Shown: positions 53,627 through 64,000 of the stretch, one piece after another
Numbering within the stretch: the stretch's first letter is position 1
Layout of the letters: each line of letters starts with the position of its first letter
Source: Pseudomonas sp. GGS8
Lineage (GTDB): Bacteria > Pseudomonadota > Gammaproteobacteria > Pseudomonadales > Pseudomonadaceae
NCBI RefSeq assembly: GCF_024168645.1
Contig: NZ_JALJWF010000001.1
Span: 921,001 to 985,000, forward strand
Direction of reading: 5' to 3'
DNA: 64,000 bases
Translations under genes and position numbers: made by a program
Notes under the pieces: model-generated
Told to the model about the DNA's origin: nothing
The model's database searches: none
The model's input: the letters and a program-made list of their open reading frames with translations, nothing else

Positions 53627-55732
53627 TTAAACGCCCGAAGCCTTGGCTGCTGCTACGTCTTTGATGGACAGCTTGATACGGCCGCGGTTGTCCACGTCCA
53701 GTACCAGTACTTCCACTTCCTGGCCTTCTTTCAGGATGTCGGTCACTTTCTCTACGCGAGCATCGCTCAGCATCGAGATGTGAACCAGACCGTCCTTGCC
53801 TGGCAGGATGTTGACGAATGCGCCGAAGTCGACGATGCGCTCAACTTTACCTACGTAGATCTTACCGATTTCAGCTTCAGCAGTGATACCCAGAACGCGC
53901 TGACGTGCAGCTTCAGCCGCTTCCTTGGTTTCGCCGAAGATCTTGATCGAGCCGTCGTCTTCGATGTCGATCGAAGCCTTGGTCTCTTCACAGATCGCAC
54001 GAATGGTCGCGCCGCCTTTACCGATGACATCACGGATTTTGTCGGTATCGATTTTCATCGCGATCATGGTCGGAGCGTTTTCCGACAGTTCGGTACGCGA
54101 CTGACCAATGATCTGGTTCATCTGACCGAGGATGTTCAGGCGCGCTTCCAGGGCTTGGCCCAGAGCGATTTCCATGATTTCTTCGGTGATGCCTTTGATC
54201 TTGATGTCCATCTGCAGCGCGGTCACACCCTTGGCGGTACCGGCTACTTTGAAGTCCATGTCGCCCAGGTGGTCTTCGTCACCCAGGATGTCGGTCAGGA
54301 CGGCGAATTTCTCGCCTTCCTTAACCAGACCCATGGCGATACCGGCAACAGGTGCCTTCATCGGCACACCCGCGTCCATCAGAGCCAGGGAGGCACCGCA
54401 GACCGAAGCCATGGAGCTCGAACCGTTGGACTCGGTGATTTCCGACACTACACGAATGGTGTACGGGAACACGTCGGCAGCAGGCAGCATGGCCTGAACC
54501 GAACGACGGGCCAGACGGCCGTGACCGATTTCGCGACGACCAGCGCCACCCATGCGACCACACTCACCTACCGAGAACGGAGGGAAGTTGTAGTGCAGCA
54601 TGAACGGATCTTTTTTCTCGCCTTCCAGGGTGTCCAGCAGCTGTGCATCACGGGCAGTACCCAGAGTCGCAACTACCAGGGCCTGTGTTTCGCCACGGGT
54701 GAACAGTGCCGAACCGTGGGTCTTCGGCAGAACGCCGACTTCGATGTTCAGCGGACGCACGGTCTTGGTGTCGCGGCCGTCGATACGTGGCTTGCCGTTA
54801 ACGATGTTTTCGCGAACGGTGCGGTATTCGATTTCACCGAAAGCTGCTTTGACGTCAGCAGCGGAAGGCTGGCCTTCTTCACCGGACAGCTTGGCAACCA
54901 CCTGGTCTTTCAGTTCGCCCAGGCGAGCGTAACGGTCGGCCTTGACGGTGATGGTGTAAGCCTGGGAGATCGCTTCGCCGAACTCGGCACGGATAGCACC
55001 CAGCAGAGCAGTGGCTTCTGGCTGTGGAGCCCAGGTCCAGGTCGGTTTGGCAGCTTCGGCAGCCAGTTCTTTAACAGCGTTGATCACAACCTGGAACTCG
55101 TCGTGAGCAAACAGTACCGCGCCCAGCATCTGGTCTTCGGTCAGCTCTTTGGCTTCCGATTCAACCATCAACACAGCTTCCGACGTACCGGCAACGACCA
55201 TGTCCAGGCTCGATGCTTTCAGTTGTTCGTAAGTCGGGTTCAGCAGGTAGCCGGTGCTTTCGTGGAACGCAACGCGGGCAGCGCCGATCGGACCATCGAA
55301 AGGAATGCCGGAGATGGCCAGCGCAGCCGAGGTACCGATCATCGCAGCGATGTCCGGATCGGTCTTCTTGCTGGTGGAAACGACGGTGCAGACAACCTGC
55401 ACTTCGTTCATGAAGCCTTCTGGGAACAGCGGACGGATCGGACGGTCGATCAGTCGGGAAGTCAGGGTTTCTTTCTCGGAAGGACGGCCTTCACGCTTGA
55501 AGAAACCACCAGGGATCTTGCCGGCAGCGTAAGTCTTTTCCTGGTAGTGAACAGACAGAGGGAAGAAGCCCTTGCCTGGATCGGCTTGTTTGGCACCGAC
55601 TACGGTCACCAATACGCTGACGTCGTCGTCAACGGTGACCAATACTGCGCCGGAGGCCTGACGGGCGATACGGCCAGTCTCGAGGGTAACGGTCGACTGA
55701 CCGAACTGGAATTTTTTGATTACCGGGTTCAC
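53627..55732 (-). CDS. pnp: Polynucleotide phosphorylase
   Basis: A 3'-5' phosphorolytic exoribonuclease of 701 residues, part of the degradosome. It has two RNase PH-like cores (residues about 1-210 and 310-540) around a helical domain. The second core carries [18 protein letters not shown] and [16 protein letters not shown]. The KH domain is near 553-610 ([34 protein letters not shown]). The S1 domain is near 622-690 ([29 protein letters not shown]). The start is GTG 55732 with GGTAGGAC upstream, the usual arrangement. It is downstream of rpsO with 210 bases between. Confidence 0.98.
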   Translation of the reverse strand: MNPVIKKFQFGQSTVTLETGRIARQASGAVLVTVDDDVSVLVTVVGAKQADPGKGFFPLSVHYQEKTYAAGKIPGGFFKREGRPSEKETLTSRLIDRPIRPLFPEGFMNEVQVVCTVVSTSKKTDPDIAAMIGTSAALAISGIPFDGPIGAARVAFHESTGYLLNPTYEQLKASSLDMVVAGTSEAVLMVESEAKELTEDQMLGAVLFAHDEFQVVINAVKELAAEAAKPTWTWAPQPEATALLGAIRAEFGEAISQAYTITVKADRYARLGELKDQVVAKLSGEEGQPSAADVKAAFGEIEYRTVRENIVNGKPRIDGRDTKTVRPLNIEVGVLPKTHGSALFTRGETQALVVATLGTARDAQLLDTLEGEKKDPFMLHYNFPPFSVGECGRMGGAGRREIGHGRLARRSVQAMLPAADVFPYTIRVVSEITESNGSSSMASVCGASLALMDAGVPMKAPVAGIAMGLVKEGEKFAVLTDILGDEDHLGDMDFKVAGTAKGVTALQMDIKIKGITEEIMEIALGQALEARLNILGQMNQIIGQSRTELSENAPTMIAMKIDTDKIRDVIGKGGATIRAICEETKASIDIEDDGSIKIFGETKEAAEAARQRVLGITAEAEIGKIYVGKVERIVDFGAFVNILPGKDGLVHISMLSDARVEKVTDILKEGQEVEVLVLDVDNRGRIKLSIKDVAAAKASGV

Positions 55733-55882
55733 GGTGTCCTACCTTCTTTGTGGCTCTTGGGGGAACTGGTTTCTTGCGAAATTCTTGGGCAACGCCGGGA
55801 ATCGGCCCGACAGGATTGTCCAGGGTGCTATCACTCAGGCAAAGCAGATATCCAGATAAAACTTGAGGCTGGGAGCCTGCCA

Positions 55883-55908
55883 TGCGCTGGCGGGAAACCC
55901 GCTGACGC
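55883..55908 (-). promoter_or_regulatory. Hairpin in the rpsO-pnp intercistronic region
   Basis: TGCG...GCGGG-AAA-CCCGC...CGCA stem with a small internal loop. In enterobacteria a pnp leader hairpin is cut by RNase III and mediates autocontrol; the analogy is only positional here. Confidence 0.45.
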
Positions 55909-55942
55909 ACGACAGACAACCAACCTCTAGCGCAATCGCTTA

Positions 55943-56212
55943 TTAGCGACGCAGACCCAGGCGAGCGATCAGAGCGCTGTAACGGCTCACGTCCTTGCCT
56001 TTCAGGTAGTCCAGCAGCTTACGACGCTGGTTAACCATGCGGATCAGACCACGACGGGAGTGGTGATCTTTACCGTTGGCCTTGAAGTGACCTTGCAGTT
56101 TGTTGATGTTGGCGGTCAGCAGTGCAACTTGCACTTCTGGCGAACCAGTGTCACCAACAGCTTGCTGGTAGTCAGCTACGATTTGAGCTTTTTCTTGAAC
56201 GTCGAGAGCCAT
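55943..56212 (-). CDS. rpsO: 30S ribosomal protein S15
   Basis: An 89-residue ribosomal protein that binds 16S rRNA helices 20-22. The sequence [73 protein letters not shown] is the standard S15. Translation in enterobacteria is autoregulated through a pseudoknot at its start; I did not verify one here. Confidence 0.98.
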   Translation of the reverse strand: MALDVQEKAQIVADYQQAVGDTGSPEVQVALLTANINKLQGHFKANGKDHHSRRGLIRMVNQRRKLLDYLKGKDVSRYSALIARLGLRR

Positions 56213-56352
56213 GAGGCAATCCTTTTATCAGGAAACCATCCAAGGGACGGTTTCAACAGGCCAGGGACAAATCCCTGTATCTATAAATGAGTAGTGACCG
56301 TGCCTGTTGACAGCCACCCTCGCCAACCTGCTGTTACACAGGCTGGTTTCGG

Positions 56353-57270
56353 TCATTCAGACCGAATCAGTCGACGTGGCGCGATGCGCCCGTCTTCGCT
56401 CACTTCACCGATACCGATGAAGCGACCATTGTGATCCTGTACCCGTACCATGCCAAATTTCGGTGCATCCGGGGCACGTACCGGCTGGCCGTTGAGCCAG
56501 TAGAACGCGCTCGCTTCCGAGAACTGCAACAGTGGCCAATCCAGCAGGCCGCTGTCCGATGGCATCAGGAAGCGGTCGACCGCTTCGTTGCCGCCTTCGG
56601 CATGTACCGCTTCCAGCTCTTCCAGAGTGACGGTCTGTGCAAGCGTGAAAGGCCCGGCCTGGGTACGTCGCAATTCAGCCACGTAAGCGCCACAACCGAG
56701 TTGCTCACCGATATCCTCCACCAGGGTACGGATATAGGTGCCTTTGCTGCAATCCACCGCAAGCCGCGCAGTATCACCCTCAAAGGCCAGTAATTCCAAG
56801 CGCGCAATAGTAACAGAACGCGGTTCGCGCTCCACTACTTCACCTGCACGGGCCAGCTTGTACAACGGCTGACCATCGCGCTTGAGTGCCGAGTACATCG
56901 GCGGTATCTGACTGATTTGCCCACGAAATTTCGGCAGCACAGCTTCGATATCGGCGCGACCAACGGTCACCGGACGCTCCAGCAAAACCTCACCTTCGGC
57001 ATCCGCCGTGGTGGTGGTCTTGCCCAGTTGCGCCAGGGTTTCATAACCCTTGTCGGAATCGAGCAGGTATTGTGAGAACTTGGTGGCCTCGCCGAAGCAC
57101 AACGGCAACACGCCGGTGGCCAGCGGATCGAGACTGCCGGTGTGTCCGGCCTTCTCGGCATTGAGCAACCAGCGGACCTTCTGCAACGCCGCGTTGGAAG
57201 TGAACCCCAACGGCTTGTCGAGCAGGATGATACCGCTGACGTTACGACGGATACGTTTGACCTGAGCCAC
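56353..57270 (-). CDS. truB: tRNA pseudouridine-55 synthase TruB
   Basis: A 305-residue enzyme that makes pseudouridine 55 in the T loop of tRNAs. The catalytic Asp lies in [19 protein letters not shown] near residue 48. Further motifs are [21 protein letters not shown] and [14 protein letters not shown]. The C-terminal extension of about 60 residues is a PUA-like domain ([30 protein letters not shown]). The start is GTG 57270, with AAGGAG 7 bases upstream inside the end of rbfA. Confidence 0.97.
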   Translation of the reverse strand: MAQVKRIRRNVSGIILLDKPLGFTSNAALQKVRWLLNAEKAGHTGSLDPLATGVLPLCFGEATKFSQYLLDSDKGYETLAQLGKTTTTADAEGEVLLERPVTVGRADIEAVLPKFRGQISQIPPMYSALKRDGQPLYKLARAGEVVEREPRSVTIARLELLAFEGDTARLAVDCSKGTYIRTLVEDIGEQLGCGAYVAELRRTQAGPFTLAQTVTLEELEAVHAEGGNEAVDRFLMPSDSGLLDWPLLQFSEASAFYWLNGQPVRAPDAPKFGMVRVQDHNGRFIGIGEVSEDGRIAPRRLIRSE

Positions 57271-57273
57271 CGA

Positions 57274-57675
57274 TTACTCCTTGGCGTCTTCGGGTTCAGC
57301 CGCTACCGGGTGCTGATTGTCTTCAGCCACCGCGCGCTCGATCAAGGCGGACAGGTGCGCACCACGCACGACACTTTCGTCGTAATGGAAGTGCAACTGT
57401 GGAACGCTGCGCAACTTCATCTCGCGAGCCAACTGCATGCGCAGGAAACCAGCGGCGGAGTTGAGCACCTTGATGCTTTGCGCGATGTCGTCGCGACTGT
57501 CCTGGCCCATCACGGTGATGAAGATCTTGGCGTGACCGACGTCACGACTGACTTCAACAGCGGTAATGGTGACCAGGCCGACGCGCGGGTCTTTGACTTC
57601 ACGACGGATCAGCTGTGCCAGCTCACGCTGCATCTGATCACCGATTCGTTGGGTACGGCTATATTCTTTTGCCAT
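57274..57675 (-). CDS. rbfA: Ribosome-binding factor A
   Basis: A 133-residue cold-linked 30S maturation factor with a KH-like fold. Sequence marks are [51 protein letters not shown] and [25 protein letters not shown]. The C-terminal tail is acidic and short (AAEPEDAKE). It lies between infB and truB, 3 bases before truB. Confidence 0.97.
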   Translation of the reverse strand: MAKEYSRTQRIGDQMQRELAQLIRREVKDPRVGLVTITAVEVSRDVGHAKIFITVMGQDSRDDIAQSIKVLNSAAGFLRMQLAREMKLRSVPQLHFHYDESVVRGAHLSALIERAVAEDNQHPVAAEPEDAKE

Positions 57676-57834
57676 GTCTTGTTACCTGTTACTGCCCCAC
57701 GGTGAAACCCGAAGGGTCTGAAAGCGGCAAACGCCCGGCCTGACAAAAGCCAGACCGGGCGTTGCGTTTAGAGTCCGACTGATGCGCCGCGCAATTGCAT
57801 GCGGCTGGCCATCACGGCTCTTGAAGTGCGCGAG

Positions 57835-60354
57835 TTAGAGGCTGCGAGCAACCTGAACCTTCTCGAAGACTTCGATCTTGTCACCGACTTTGACGTCGTT
57901 GTAGCTCTTCACGCCGATACCGCATTCCATGCCGGCACGTACTTCGGAAGCGTCATCCTTGAAGCGGCGCAGAGATTCCAGCTCGCCTTCGAAGATAACG
58001 ATGTCTTCACGCAGTACACGGATTGGACGGTTACGGTGAACAACACCTTCGATAACCATGCAACCGGCGATCGCGCCAAACTTCGGCGAACGGAACACGT
58101 CACGCACTTCAGCGGTACCCAGGATGTTCTCGCGAACATCGCTGCCCAGCATACCGGTGAGGGCTTTCTTGACGTCTTCGATGATGTCGTAGATCACGTT
58201 GTAGTAACGCATATCCAGACCTTCCTGCTCGACGATCTTGCGAGCGCCGGCATCGGCACGCACGTTAAAGCCGAACAGTACCGCGTTGGAGGCCAGTGCC
58301 AGGTTGGCGTCGGATTCGGTGATACCACCGACACCGCCACCGACCACACGCACTTGCACTTCGTCGTTACCCAGGCCATTCAAGGCACCGTTCAACGCTT
58401 CCAGCGAACCACGGACGTCGGATTTGAGGACGATGTTGAGCGTCTTCTTCTCTTCCTGACCCATGTTCTCGAAGATGTTTTCAAGCTTGCCGGCGTGAGC
58501 ACGGGCCAGTTTGACTTCGCGGAACTTGCCTTGACGGAACAGAGCCACTTCACGGGCTTTCTTCTCGTCAGCAACTACGCTCATCTCGTCGCCAGCGTCC
58601 GGAGTACCGTCCAGGCCGAGGATCTCGACAGGGATGGAAGGACCGGCTTCCTTGATTGGCTTGCCGTTCTCGTCGAGCATGGCGCGAACGCGGCCATAGT
58701 TCGAACCGACCAGCACCATGTCGCCTTGGCGCAGGGTACCGTCTTGAACCAGAACGGTAGCAACCGGGCCACGACCTTTGTCGAGACGCGATTCAACCAC
58801 AACACCACGACCAGGAGCCGATGGGGTCGCTTTCAGTTCGAGAACTTCAGCCTGCAGCAGAACAGCTTCGAGCAACTCGTCCACGCCAGTACCGACTTTC
58901 GCCGAAACCGATACGAACGGGGTGTCGCCGCCCCACTCTTCCGAAGTCACGCCGTGAACCGACAATTCGCTACGGATGCGATCGAGATCGGCGCCCGGCT
59001 TGTCGATTTTGTTCACTGCAACAACCAGAGGTACGCCAGCCGCCTGAGCGTGCTGAACAGCTTCAACGGTCTGCGGCATTACGCCGTCGTCCGCTGCAAC
59101 CACCAGGATCACGATGTCGGTCGCCTTGGCACCACGGGCACGCATGGCGGTAAACGCGGCGTGACCAGGGGTGTCGAGGAAGGTGACCATGCCGCGTTCG
59201 GTTTCAACGTGGTACGCACCGATGTGCTGGGTGATACCACCGGCTTCGCCAGCAGCTACCTTGGCACGACGGATGTAGTCGAGCAGCGAGGTCTTACCGT
59301 GGTCAACGTGACCCATTACGGTCACAACCGGTGCACGGGAGAACGCCTCACCTTCAAACTTCAGGGACTCGGCCAGGGAATCTTCCAGGGCGGTGTCGCT
59401 GACCAGGGTCACTTTGTGGCCCAGCTCTTCGGCAACCAGTTGGGCAGTTTCCTGATCCAGTACCTGGTTGATGGTCGCTGGGGTACCCAGTTTGAACATG
59501 AACTTGATGATTTCAGCAGCCTTGACCGACATCTGCTGGGCGAGATCGCCAACAGTGATGGTCTCGCCGATCTTCACTTCGCGCACAACAGGGCCGGTTG
59601 GGCTCTGGAAACCGTGGGCGTTGCGTTTCTTCAGCTTGGCCTTGCCGCGACCACCACGACGGAAGCCATCGCTTTCTTCATCGGTAGTACGTGGTGCAAC
59701 GCGTGGAGCAGGCGCTTTTTCCTTGACCGAAGCACGATGTGGAGCGTTTTTGCGCTCGCCATCGCCACTGCCACGACGATTGCTATCGTCGGCACGTGGT
59801 TTGTCCGGACGACGCTGCTCGTCGCGTTTGCGAGTGTCGGCTGCAGGTGCAGCGGCCACGACCGGGGCGCTTTCACGCACGGGCTCGGCAACTGCAACAG
59901 GCGCTGCGACAGCTTCGACAGGAGCGGTTTGCGCAGCAGCAGGCTGGCGACGCGCTTCTTCTTCGGCGCGACGCTTGGCTTCTTCTTCAGCCTTCTGACG
60001 TGCAGCATTTTCTACTGCGCGACGTTCTTCCAGTTCGCGTTTGCGCTCGGCTTCGATTTCTTCCGGGCTGCGCTGCACGAAGACTTTCTTCTTGCGTACT
60101 TCAACGCTGATGCTTTTGCTGCCAGCAACACGCAGGGTGCTGGTGGTTTTACGCTGCAGCGTGATCTTGCGTGGTTCTTCCACTTTCGCCTTGTGGCTGC
60201 TTTTCAAGTGAGTCAGCAAAGATTGCTTCTCACTGTCAGTCACATGTTCTTCGGCGGCGGTGTGCGGCAGACCTGCCTCACGCATCTGCTGCAACAGGCG
60301 CTCTACCGGTGTTTTGACCTCATCGGCCAGTTGTTTCACCGTGACTTGCGTCAT
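57835..60354 (-). CDS. infB: Translation initiation factor IF-2
   Basis: A GTPase of 839 residues that brings fMet-tRNA to the 30S subunit. The N-terminal part (residues 1-60) is an IF2_N domain. A long charged, Ala/Glu/Arg-rich linker covers about 95-245. A second IF2_N domain is near 255-305. The G domain follows: G1 GHVDHGKT at 348-355, G3 DTPGHAAF near 394, G4 NKID. C-terminal IF-2 domains bind the initiator tRNA. The linker is low-complexity and varies among species; an in-frame internal start for a shorter form was not confirmed. GAGGAGAG precedes ATG 60354. Confidence 0.98.
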   Translation of the reverse strand: MTQVTVKQLADEVKTPVERLLQQMREAGLPHTAAEEHVTDSEKQSLLTHLKSSHKAKVEEPRKITLQRKTTSTLRVAGSKSISVEVRKKKVFVQRSPEEIEAERKRELEERRAVENAARQKAEEEAKRRAEEEARRQPAAAQTAPVEAVAAPVAVAEPVRESAPVVAAAPAADTRKRDEQRRPDKPRADDSNRRGSGDGERKNAPHRASVKEKAPAPRVAPRTTDEESDGFRRGGRGKAKLKKRNAHGFQSPTGPVVREVKIGETITVGDLAQQMSVKAAEIIKFMFKLGTPATINQVLDQETAQLVAEELGHKVTLVSDTALEDSLAESLKFEGEAFSRAPVVTVMGHVDHGKTSLLDYIRRAKVAAGEAGGITQHIGAYHVETERGMVTFLDTPGHAAFTAMRARGAKATDIVILVVAADDGVMPQTVEAVQHAQAAGVPLVVAVNKIDKPGADLDRIRSELSVHGVTSEEWGGDTPFVSVSAKVGTGVDELLEAVLLQAEVLELKATPSAPGRGVVVESRLDKGRGPVATVLVQDGTLRQGDMVLVGSNYGRVRAMLDENGKPIKEAGPSIPVEILGLDGTPDAGDEMSVVADEKKAREVALFRQGKFREVKLARAHAGKLENIFENMGQEEKKTLNIVLKSDVRGSLEALNGALNGLGNDEVQVRVVGGGVGGITESDANLALASNAVLFGFNVRADAGARKIVEQEGLDMRYYNVIYDIIEDVKKALTGMLGSDVRENILGTAEVRDVFRSPKFGAIAGCMVIEGVVHRNRPIRVLREDIVIFEGELESLRRFKDDASEVRAGMECGIGVKSYNDVKVGDKIEVFEKVQVARSL

Positions 60355-60381
60355 GCACTTCTCTCCTCAGGCCGCGCCTAA

Positions 60382-61863
60382 TTACTCGAACCAGTGGGCT
60401 CGGGCGGCCATGATCAACTTGCCGGCACGATCATCGTCAATGCCGTCGATGTCGAGCAGGTCGTCAATAGACTGCTCGGCCAGGTCTTCGCGGGTAATTA
60501 CGCCGCGCACCGCCAGTTCCATCGCCAAATCCTTGTCCATACCCTCAAGCGAGAGCAGGTCTTCGGCCGGATGGGCGTCTGCCAGCTTTTCCTCAGTAGC
60601 GATGGCTTTGGTCAACAAACGATCCTTGGCGCGAGCGCGAAGCTCGTTGACGGTTTCTTCGTCAAAGCCGTCGATGTTGAGCATTTCTTCCAACGGTACG
60701 TAGGCAATCTCTTCCAGGCTGGTGAAACCTTCATCTACCAGCACCTGTGCCAGGTCTTCGTCGACTTCCAGCTCGTCGATGAAGTTGCGCAGGATATCGC
60801 CGGTTTCTGCTTGCTGCTTAGCCTGGATGTCCGATTCGGTCATCACGTTCAGGGTCCAGCCAGTCAACTGGCTAGCCAGACGCACGTTCTGACCACCGCG
60901 ACCGATGGCCTGAGCCAGATTGTCTGCGCCAACGGCGATGTCCATTGCATGGGCATCTTCGTCAACGATAATTGCCGCCACTTCAGCCGGCGACATTGCA
61001 TTAATCACGAACTGAGCCGGGTTATCGTCCCACAGGACGATGTCCACACGCTCACCGCCCAACTCGCCGGACACTGCCTGGACGCGCGAACCGCGCATAC
61101 CGATGCAAGCGCCTTGCGGGTCGATGCGTTTGTCCTTGGAGCGGACCGCGATCTTGGCACGCGAGCCCGGGTCACGGGACGCAGCCATTACTTCGATCAG
61201 GCCTTCAGCGATTTCCGGCACTTCGATGCGGAACAACTCGATCAGCATTTCCGGCGCGGTACGCGACAGGATCAGCTGCGGGCCGCGGTTCTCGGTGCGG
61301 ATTTCCTTGAGCAGCGCACGCAGACGCACGCCAACCCGGAAGGTTTCGCGAGAGATGATGTCTTCACGGGCCAACAGCGCTTCCGCGTTATTGCCCAGGT
61401 CGACGATCACGTTGTCGCGGGTGACTTTCTTCACGGTGCCGGAGATGATTTCCCCCAGACGCTCGCGATAGGCATCAACGACTTGAGCACGCTCGGCTTC
61501 GCGAACTTTCTGCACAATGACTTGCTTGGCAGTCTGTGCAGCAATGCGGCCGAACTCGATGGATTCGATTTTTTCTTCGACAACGTCACCGACCTTTGCG
61601 CCAGGATGCGTTTGCGCAACCTTGCTCGGCCAGGTTTCGATAGCCGGATCGTCCAGGTCTGCTTCTTCGACGACCGTCCAGCGGCGGAATGTTTCATAAG
61701 CACCGGTGTGGCGATTGATTTCCACACGCAGATCAACTTCGTCCTCGAAACGCTTTTTGGTAGCGGTGGCCAGAGCCAGCTCCAGCGCTTCAAAAATTAC
61801 GTTTGCCGGTACGCCCTTTTCATTGGATACCGACTCAACAACCAGCAGTACTTCTTTGCTCAT
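60382..61863 (-). CDS. nusA: Transcription termination/antitermination protein NusA
   Basis: A 493-residue RNA polymerase-binding factor. Order: N-terminal polymerase-binding domain (1-125), S1 domain near 135-200 ([30 protein letters not shown]), KH1 and KH2 near 230-345 ([31 protein letters not shown] and [17 protein letters not shown]), and two acidic AR-type repeats near 365-493 ([30 protein letters not shown] and [23 protein letters not shown]). ATG 61863 with GAGGCG upstream fixes the start. It is between rimP and infB, 27 bases before infB. Confidence 0.98.
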   Translation of the reverse strand: MSKEVLLVVESVSNEKGVPANVIFEALELALATATKKRFEDEVDLRVEINRHTGAYETFRRWTVVEEADLDDPAIETWPSKVAQTHPGAKVGDVVEEKIESIEFGRIAAQTAKQVIVQKVREAERAQVVDAYRERLGEIISGTVKKVTRDNVIVDLGNNAEALLAREDIISRETFRVGVRLRALLKEIRTENRGPQLILSRTAPEMLIELFRIEVPEIAEGLIEVMAASRDPGSRAKIAVRSKDKRIDPQGACIGMRGSRVQAVSGELGGERVDIVLWDDNPAQFVINAMSPAEVAAIIVDEDAHAMDIAVGADNLAQAIGRGGQNVRLASQLTGWTLNVMTESDIQAKQQAETGDILRNFIDELEVDEDLAQVLVDEGFTSLEEIAYVPLEEMLNIDGFDEETVNELRARAKDRLLTKAIATEEKLADAHPAEDLLSLEGMDKDLAMELAVRGVITREDLAEQSIDDLLDIDGIDDDRAGKLIMAARAHWFE

Positions 61864-61910
61864 CGTACGCCTCGCCTTTCGCAAGCCATTGGATCCGCGG
61901 GATCCGCGTC

Positions 61911-62369
61911 TCAGTCAAAACTGGGAATAATGTTGGCCTTGTCGATCATATCGATCGGCAACAGGAACTCATGGTCTTCAACCTGCACCACGACGTCCTG
62001 CTCTTCTACACCGCGCAGAAGGCCCTGAAAGTTGCGTCGACCTTCAAAAGGCGAGCGCAGCTTGATCTTCACTTGTTCACCGGCAAATTTTGCAAACTGC
62101 TCAAGAGTGAACAGTGGGCGTTCCATGCCAGGCGAGGAAACTTCAAGGGTGTATTCAACGGAGATTGGATCTTCAACATCCAGCACACCGCTGATCTGGC
62201 GACTGACGATGGCGCAATCGTCCACCAGCACGCCGCCTTCTTTATCGATATAAACGCGCAACATTGAGTGGCGACCTTGAGCCGAAAACTCAATACCCCA
62301 GCATTCATAGCCTAGGGCCACGACCACCGGGGCCAGCAAGGCCTGCAACTCTTCTAGCTTGCTCGACAC
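61911..62369 (-). CDS. rimP: Ribosome maturation factor RimP
   Basis: A 152-residue factor for 30S assembly. The sequence begins (M)[27 protein letters not shown] and continues with [31 protein letters not shown] and the [13 protein letters not shown] domain. I chose GTG 62369 because GAGGGGG lies 5 bases upstream and the length equals that of other pseudomonads; ATG 62387 would add 6 residues. It is the first protein gene of the rimP-nusA-infB-rbfA-truB operon. Confidence 0.93.
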   Translation of the reverse strand: MSSKLEELQALLAPVVVALGYECWGIEFSAQGRHSMLRVYIDKEGGVLVDDCAIVSRQISGVLDVEDPISVEYTLEVSSPGMERPLFTLEQFAKFAGEQVKIKLRSPFEGRRNFQGLLRGVEEQDVVVQVEDHEFLLPIDMIDKANIIPSFD

Positions 62370-62406
62370 CTGAACCCCCTCGTGCATGTATGTGCATGCT
62401 ATGCAA

Positions 62407-62460
62407 AATAAAAAAATGGGCGAAACGCCCATCCTTGAAACGCCGCCGAATAGCGGCGTT
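62407..62460 (-). promoter_or_regulatory. Leader hairpins with terminator-like element before rimP
   Basis: On the minus strand, a perfect 8-bp stem AACGCCGC / GCGGCGTT (62439-62460) comes first. Then ATGGGCG-TTT-CGCCCAT (62416-62432) is followed by a seven-T run. This is an intrinsic-terminator shape about 40 bases before rimP. It could attenuate read-through from the tRNA-fMet into the operon. Confidence 0.75.
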
Positions 62461-62477
62461 GAAAGTGTCCAGCTAAC

Positions 62478-62503
62478 AAAAAGCCCCTGAAAAGGGGCTC
62501 CTT
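62478..62503 (-). terminator. Terminator after tRNA-fMet
   Basis: Stem AGCCCC / GGGGCT with a 6-base loop, followed on the minus strand by TTTTTG. It lies just 5 bases after the tRNA CCA end. Confidence 0.8.
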
Positions 62504-62507
62504 AAAC

Positions 62508-62584
<77 letters not shown>

Positions 62585-62650
62585 ACAAAGCTGGGGCGGA
62601 AGTATACGACCGATCCCTGACAGGGTCAATGTAACCTTCCACCTACAAGA

Positions 62651-62672
62651 AAGCCCGCAACAGCGGGCTCTC
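62651..62672 (-). terminator. Hairpin after tRNA-Leu
   Basis: AGCCCGC / GCGGGCT stem of 7 bp with a 4-base loop and a short T-run (TTTCTT) on the minus strand. Confidence 0.65.
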
Positions 62673-62681
62673 CTGATAATT

Positions 62682-62766
62682 GGTACCGAGAAGGGGACTC
62701 GAACCCCTACACCCTATGGGCACAACCACCTCAAGGTTGCGTGTCTACCAATTCCACCACCTCGGC
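62682..62766 (-). tRNA. tRNA-Leu (GAG anticodon)
   Basis: 85 nucleotides with CCA encoded, long variable arm. Acceptor GCCGAGG / TCTCGGT, anticodon loop TTGAGGT (GAG, codons CTC/CTT), T arm GGGG-TTCGAGT-CCCC. It lies 22 bases after secG, so the secG-tRNA-Leu arrangement is conserved. Confidence 0.96.
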
Positions 62767-62788
62767 AATACTACGTTTGAAACTCTTC

Positions 62789-63172
62789 TTACTTCTGCTC
62801 TTGAGCTGGAGGCACGTCAGTCGCTGGAGTAGCCGACTTTTGCTCTTGAAGCACCGGGACATCATCAGAAGCCGGTTGTTGCTTTGGAACTTCCAACACT
62901 GCCGGGTTTGGCAAACCTACTTGAGTCAGCTGGTGAGCCTTCTCTTTAGCAAAGTAACCTAACCCCAAGCTGGTTATGAAGAAACCGGCGGCAAGTATAG
63001 CAGTAAACTTACTAAGAAAGGTAGAGGAACCTTGGCTTCCGAACACAGTATTTGAAGCACCTGCTCCGAAAGATGCGCCAGCGTCCGCACCCTTACCCTG
63101 CTGCAGCAATACCAGAGCAACTACGCCCAATGCACCCAGCAGATGAAAAACGACTACGACTGTTTCCAGCAT
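62789..63172 (-). CDS. secG: Protein translocase subunit SecG
   Basis: A 127-residue inner-membrane subunit of the SecYEG translocon. TM1 is residues 3-20 ([21 protein letters not shown]). The conserved [37 protein letters not shown] loop follows. TM2 is near 54-75 ([17 protein letters not shown]). The C-terminus is a variable Pro/Gln-rich tail, usual in pseudomonads. ATG 63172 fits the family length. Confidence 0.96.
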   Translation of the reverse strand: MLETVVVVFHLLGALGVVALVLLQQGKGADAGASFGAGASNTVFGSQGSSTFLSKFTAILAAGFFITSLGLGYFAKEKAHQLTQVGLPNPAVLEVPKQQPASDDVPVLQEQKSATPATDVPPAQEQK

Positions 63173-63176
63173 TTTT

Positions 63177-63932
63177 TCAGTTTCCCGCGGCGCGACAAAT
63201 CGCACCGAACTCATCTGCATTCAGGGAAGCCCCACCAATGAGCCCCCCATCGATATCCGGCATGCCGAACAGTTCGACCGCATTGGCCGCCTTCACGCTG
63301 CCGCCGTATAGAAGCCGCACACCTTGTGCGATTTCAGAATTCTCTGCCGCCAACTGGGCGCGAATGGCTGCGTGCACATCCTGCGCTTGTTGCGGCGAAG
63401 CAGTCAGCCCGGTACCAATGGCCCAGACCGGCTCATAAGCGATTACTGCGCTTGCAAAAGCACCAACACCCAGCTCCTCGATGATGCTGCCCAGCTGACG
63501 CCCGACAACCTCAAGAGTTTTTCCGGCTTCGCGCTGCTCGAGGGTCTCCCCTACACACAACACCGGGATCAAGCCACATGCCTGTGCTGCCGCAAATTTG
63601 CGATTCAGTGTCCCGTCGAGTTCGCCCATTATCTGGCGGCGCTCGGAGTGCCCGACAAGCACTAGGGAACAACCTGCATCCACTAACTGACTCGGCGAAA
63701 TCTCACCCGTCAACGCACCCTGCCCGGATTCAATCGCAGAGTTCTGCGCACCGACCGAAATCGACGCGCCTTGCAAACCATCAATCACTTGATTGATATA
63801 CAAGCAAGGCGGGAACACCGCGACATCAACACCGCTCGGCAAGGCCAGATGACGAAGGCCATCGATCAGCTCAGCGACGCTGGCGCGGGTACCGTGCATC
63901 TTCCAGTTACCAGCTACCATAGGGCGACGCAT
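63177..63932 (-). CDS. tpiA: Triosephosphate isomerase
   Basis: A glycolytic TIM-barrel enzyme of 251 residues. Substrate-binding Asn 9 and Lys 11 (AGNWKMHG), catalytic His 95 (VGHSERRQ) and catalytic Glu 167 ([11 protein letters not shown]) are present. It ends 4 bases before the secG start, so the two are co-transcribed. The upstream gene (glmM in pseudomonads) lies outside the window. Confidence 0.97.
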   Translation of the reverse strand: MRRPMVAGNWKMHGTRASVAELIDGLRHLALPSGVDVAVFPPCLYINQVIDGLQGASISVGAQNSAIESGQGALTGEISPSQLVDAGCSLVLVGHSERRQIMGELDGTLNRKFAAAQACGLIPVLCVGETLEQREAGKTLEVVGRQLGSIIEELGVGAFASAVIAYEPVWAIGTGLTASPQQAQDVHAAIRAQLAAENSEIAQGVRLLYGGSVKAANAVELFGMPDIDGGLIGGASLNADEFGAICRAAGN

Positions 63933-64000
63933 GCTGTACCTCGTCGGTCAAAGTGGGCGCAGATGTTACCCAACACAATCATGGCTGGCAAGCCGAAATC
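63933..64000. other. Upstream flank of tpiA, window edge
   Basis: 68 bases. GACGAGG lies 8 bases before the tpiA start. The end of the preceding gene may be included, but the stretch is too short for me to assign. Confidence 0.3.

Noticed and set aside
53780..55930. A 716-residue open frame antisense to pnp
   Set aside because: Same reason: shadow of a highly conserved gene, no start signal.
57799..60381. An 860-residue open frame antisense to infB
   Set aside because: It mirrors infB along its full length and has the composition expected from the complement. No family features.

Overview
The window is a chromosomal segment of a fluorescent Pseudomonas, most likely the P. fluorescens group. 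Supporting this are GC-rich coding sequence, Pseudomonas-type gene orders (roxSR, dppA-opdP-dppBCDF, piuC-piuA, ampDE-DUF1631-nadC, pnp-rpsO-truB-rbfA-infB-nusA-rimP), Pseudomonas-only small families (DUF6124, DUF6388) and three kinds of REP palindrome between genes. Species cannot be fixed from the sequence alone.

Layout, left to right. 1-5 kb: the redox two-component pair RoxS/RoxR (RoxR cut by the window edge), a SIMPL-domain periplasmic protein, a DUF6124 gene with a structured-looking leader, and an unrecognised two-gene unit. 4.7-17.4 kb: a large di/oligopeptide uptake locus with four paralogous binding proteins, an OprD-type porin and the DppBCDF inner-membrane transporter. 17.5-23.4 kb: a small acidic exported protein, prfC, and a four-gene osmoprotectant (glycine betaine/choline type) ABC transporter. 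24-25 kb: ornithine decarboxylase speC.

25.2-28.8 kb: an AT-rich accessory insert of two convergently facing genes (relative to speC) encoding helical proteins. The 763-residue one looks like an alpha-xenorhabdolysin (XaxA/YaxA)-type pore-forming toxin subunit with a second XaxB-sized helical module fused to it. The 287-residue partner has a near-perfect ribosome binding site. This is the most unusual content of the window.

28.8-35.4 kb: an iron uptake block: Sel1-repeat protein, PiuC hydroxylase, the TonB-dependent siderophore receptor PiuA and a PepSY/flavodoxin reductase, with two Fur-like boxes in the piuC-piuA divergent region. 35.5-45 kb: PhoD-type phosphatase, the fructose PTS operon fruBKA with divergent fruR and a 12-bp FruR operator, and a TatD-type nuclease. 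45-53.5 kb: a chemoreceptor, ampDE, a DUF1631 protein, nadC, DUF6388, an exported coiled-coil protein and tRNA-Thr. 53.6-64 kb: the highly conserved RNA and translation block pnp to rimP, tRNA-fMet, tRNA-Leu, secG and tpiA, all on the minus strand.

The themes are nutrient import (peptides, osmolytes, fructose, iron-siderophores) on a conserved core, interrupted by one candidate toxin island. All identifications are by reading the sequence; no database search was run.
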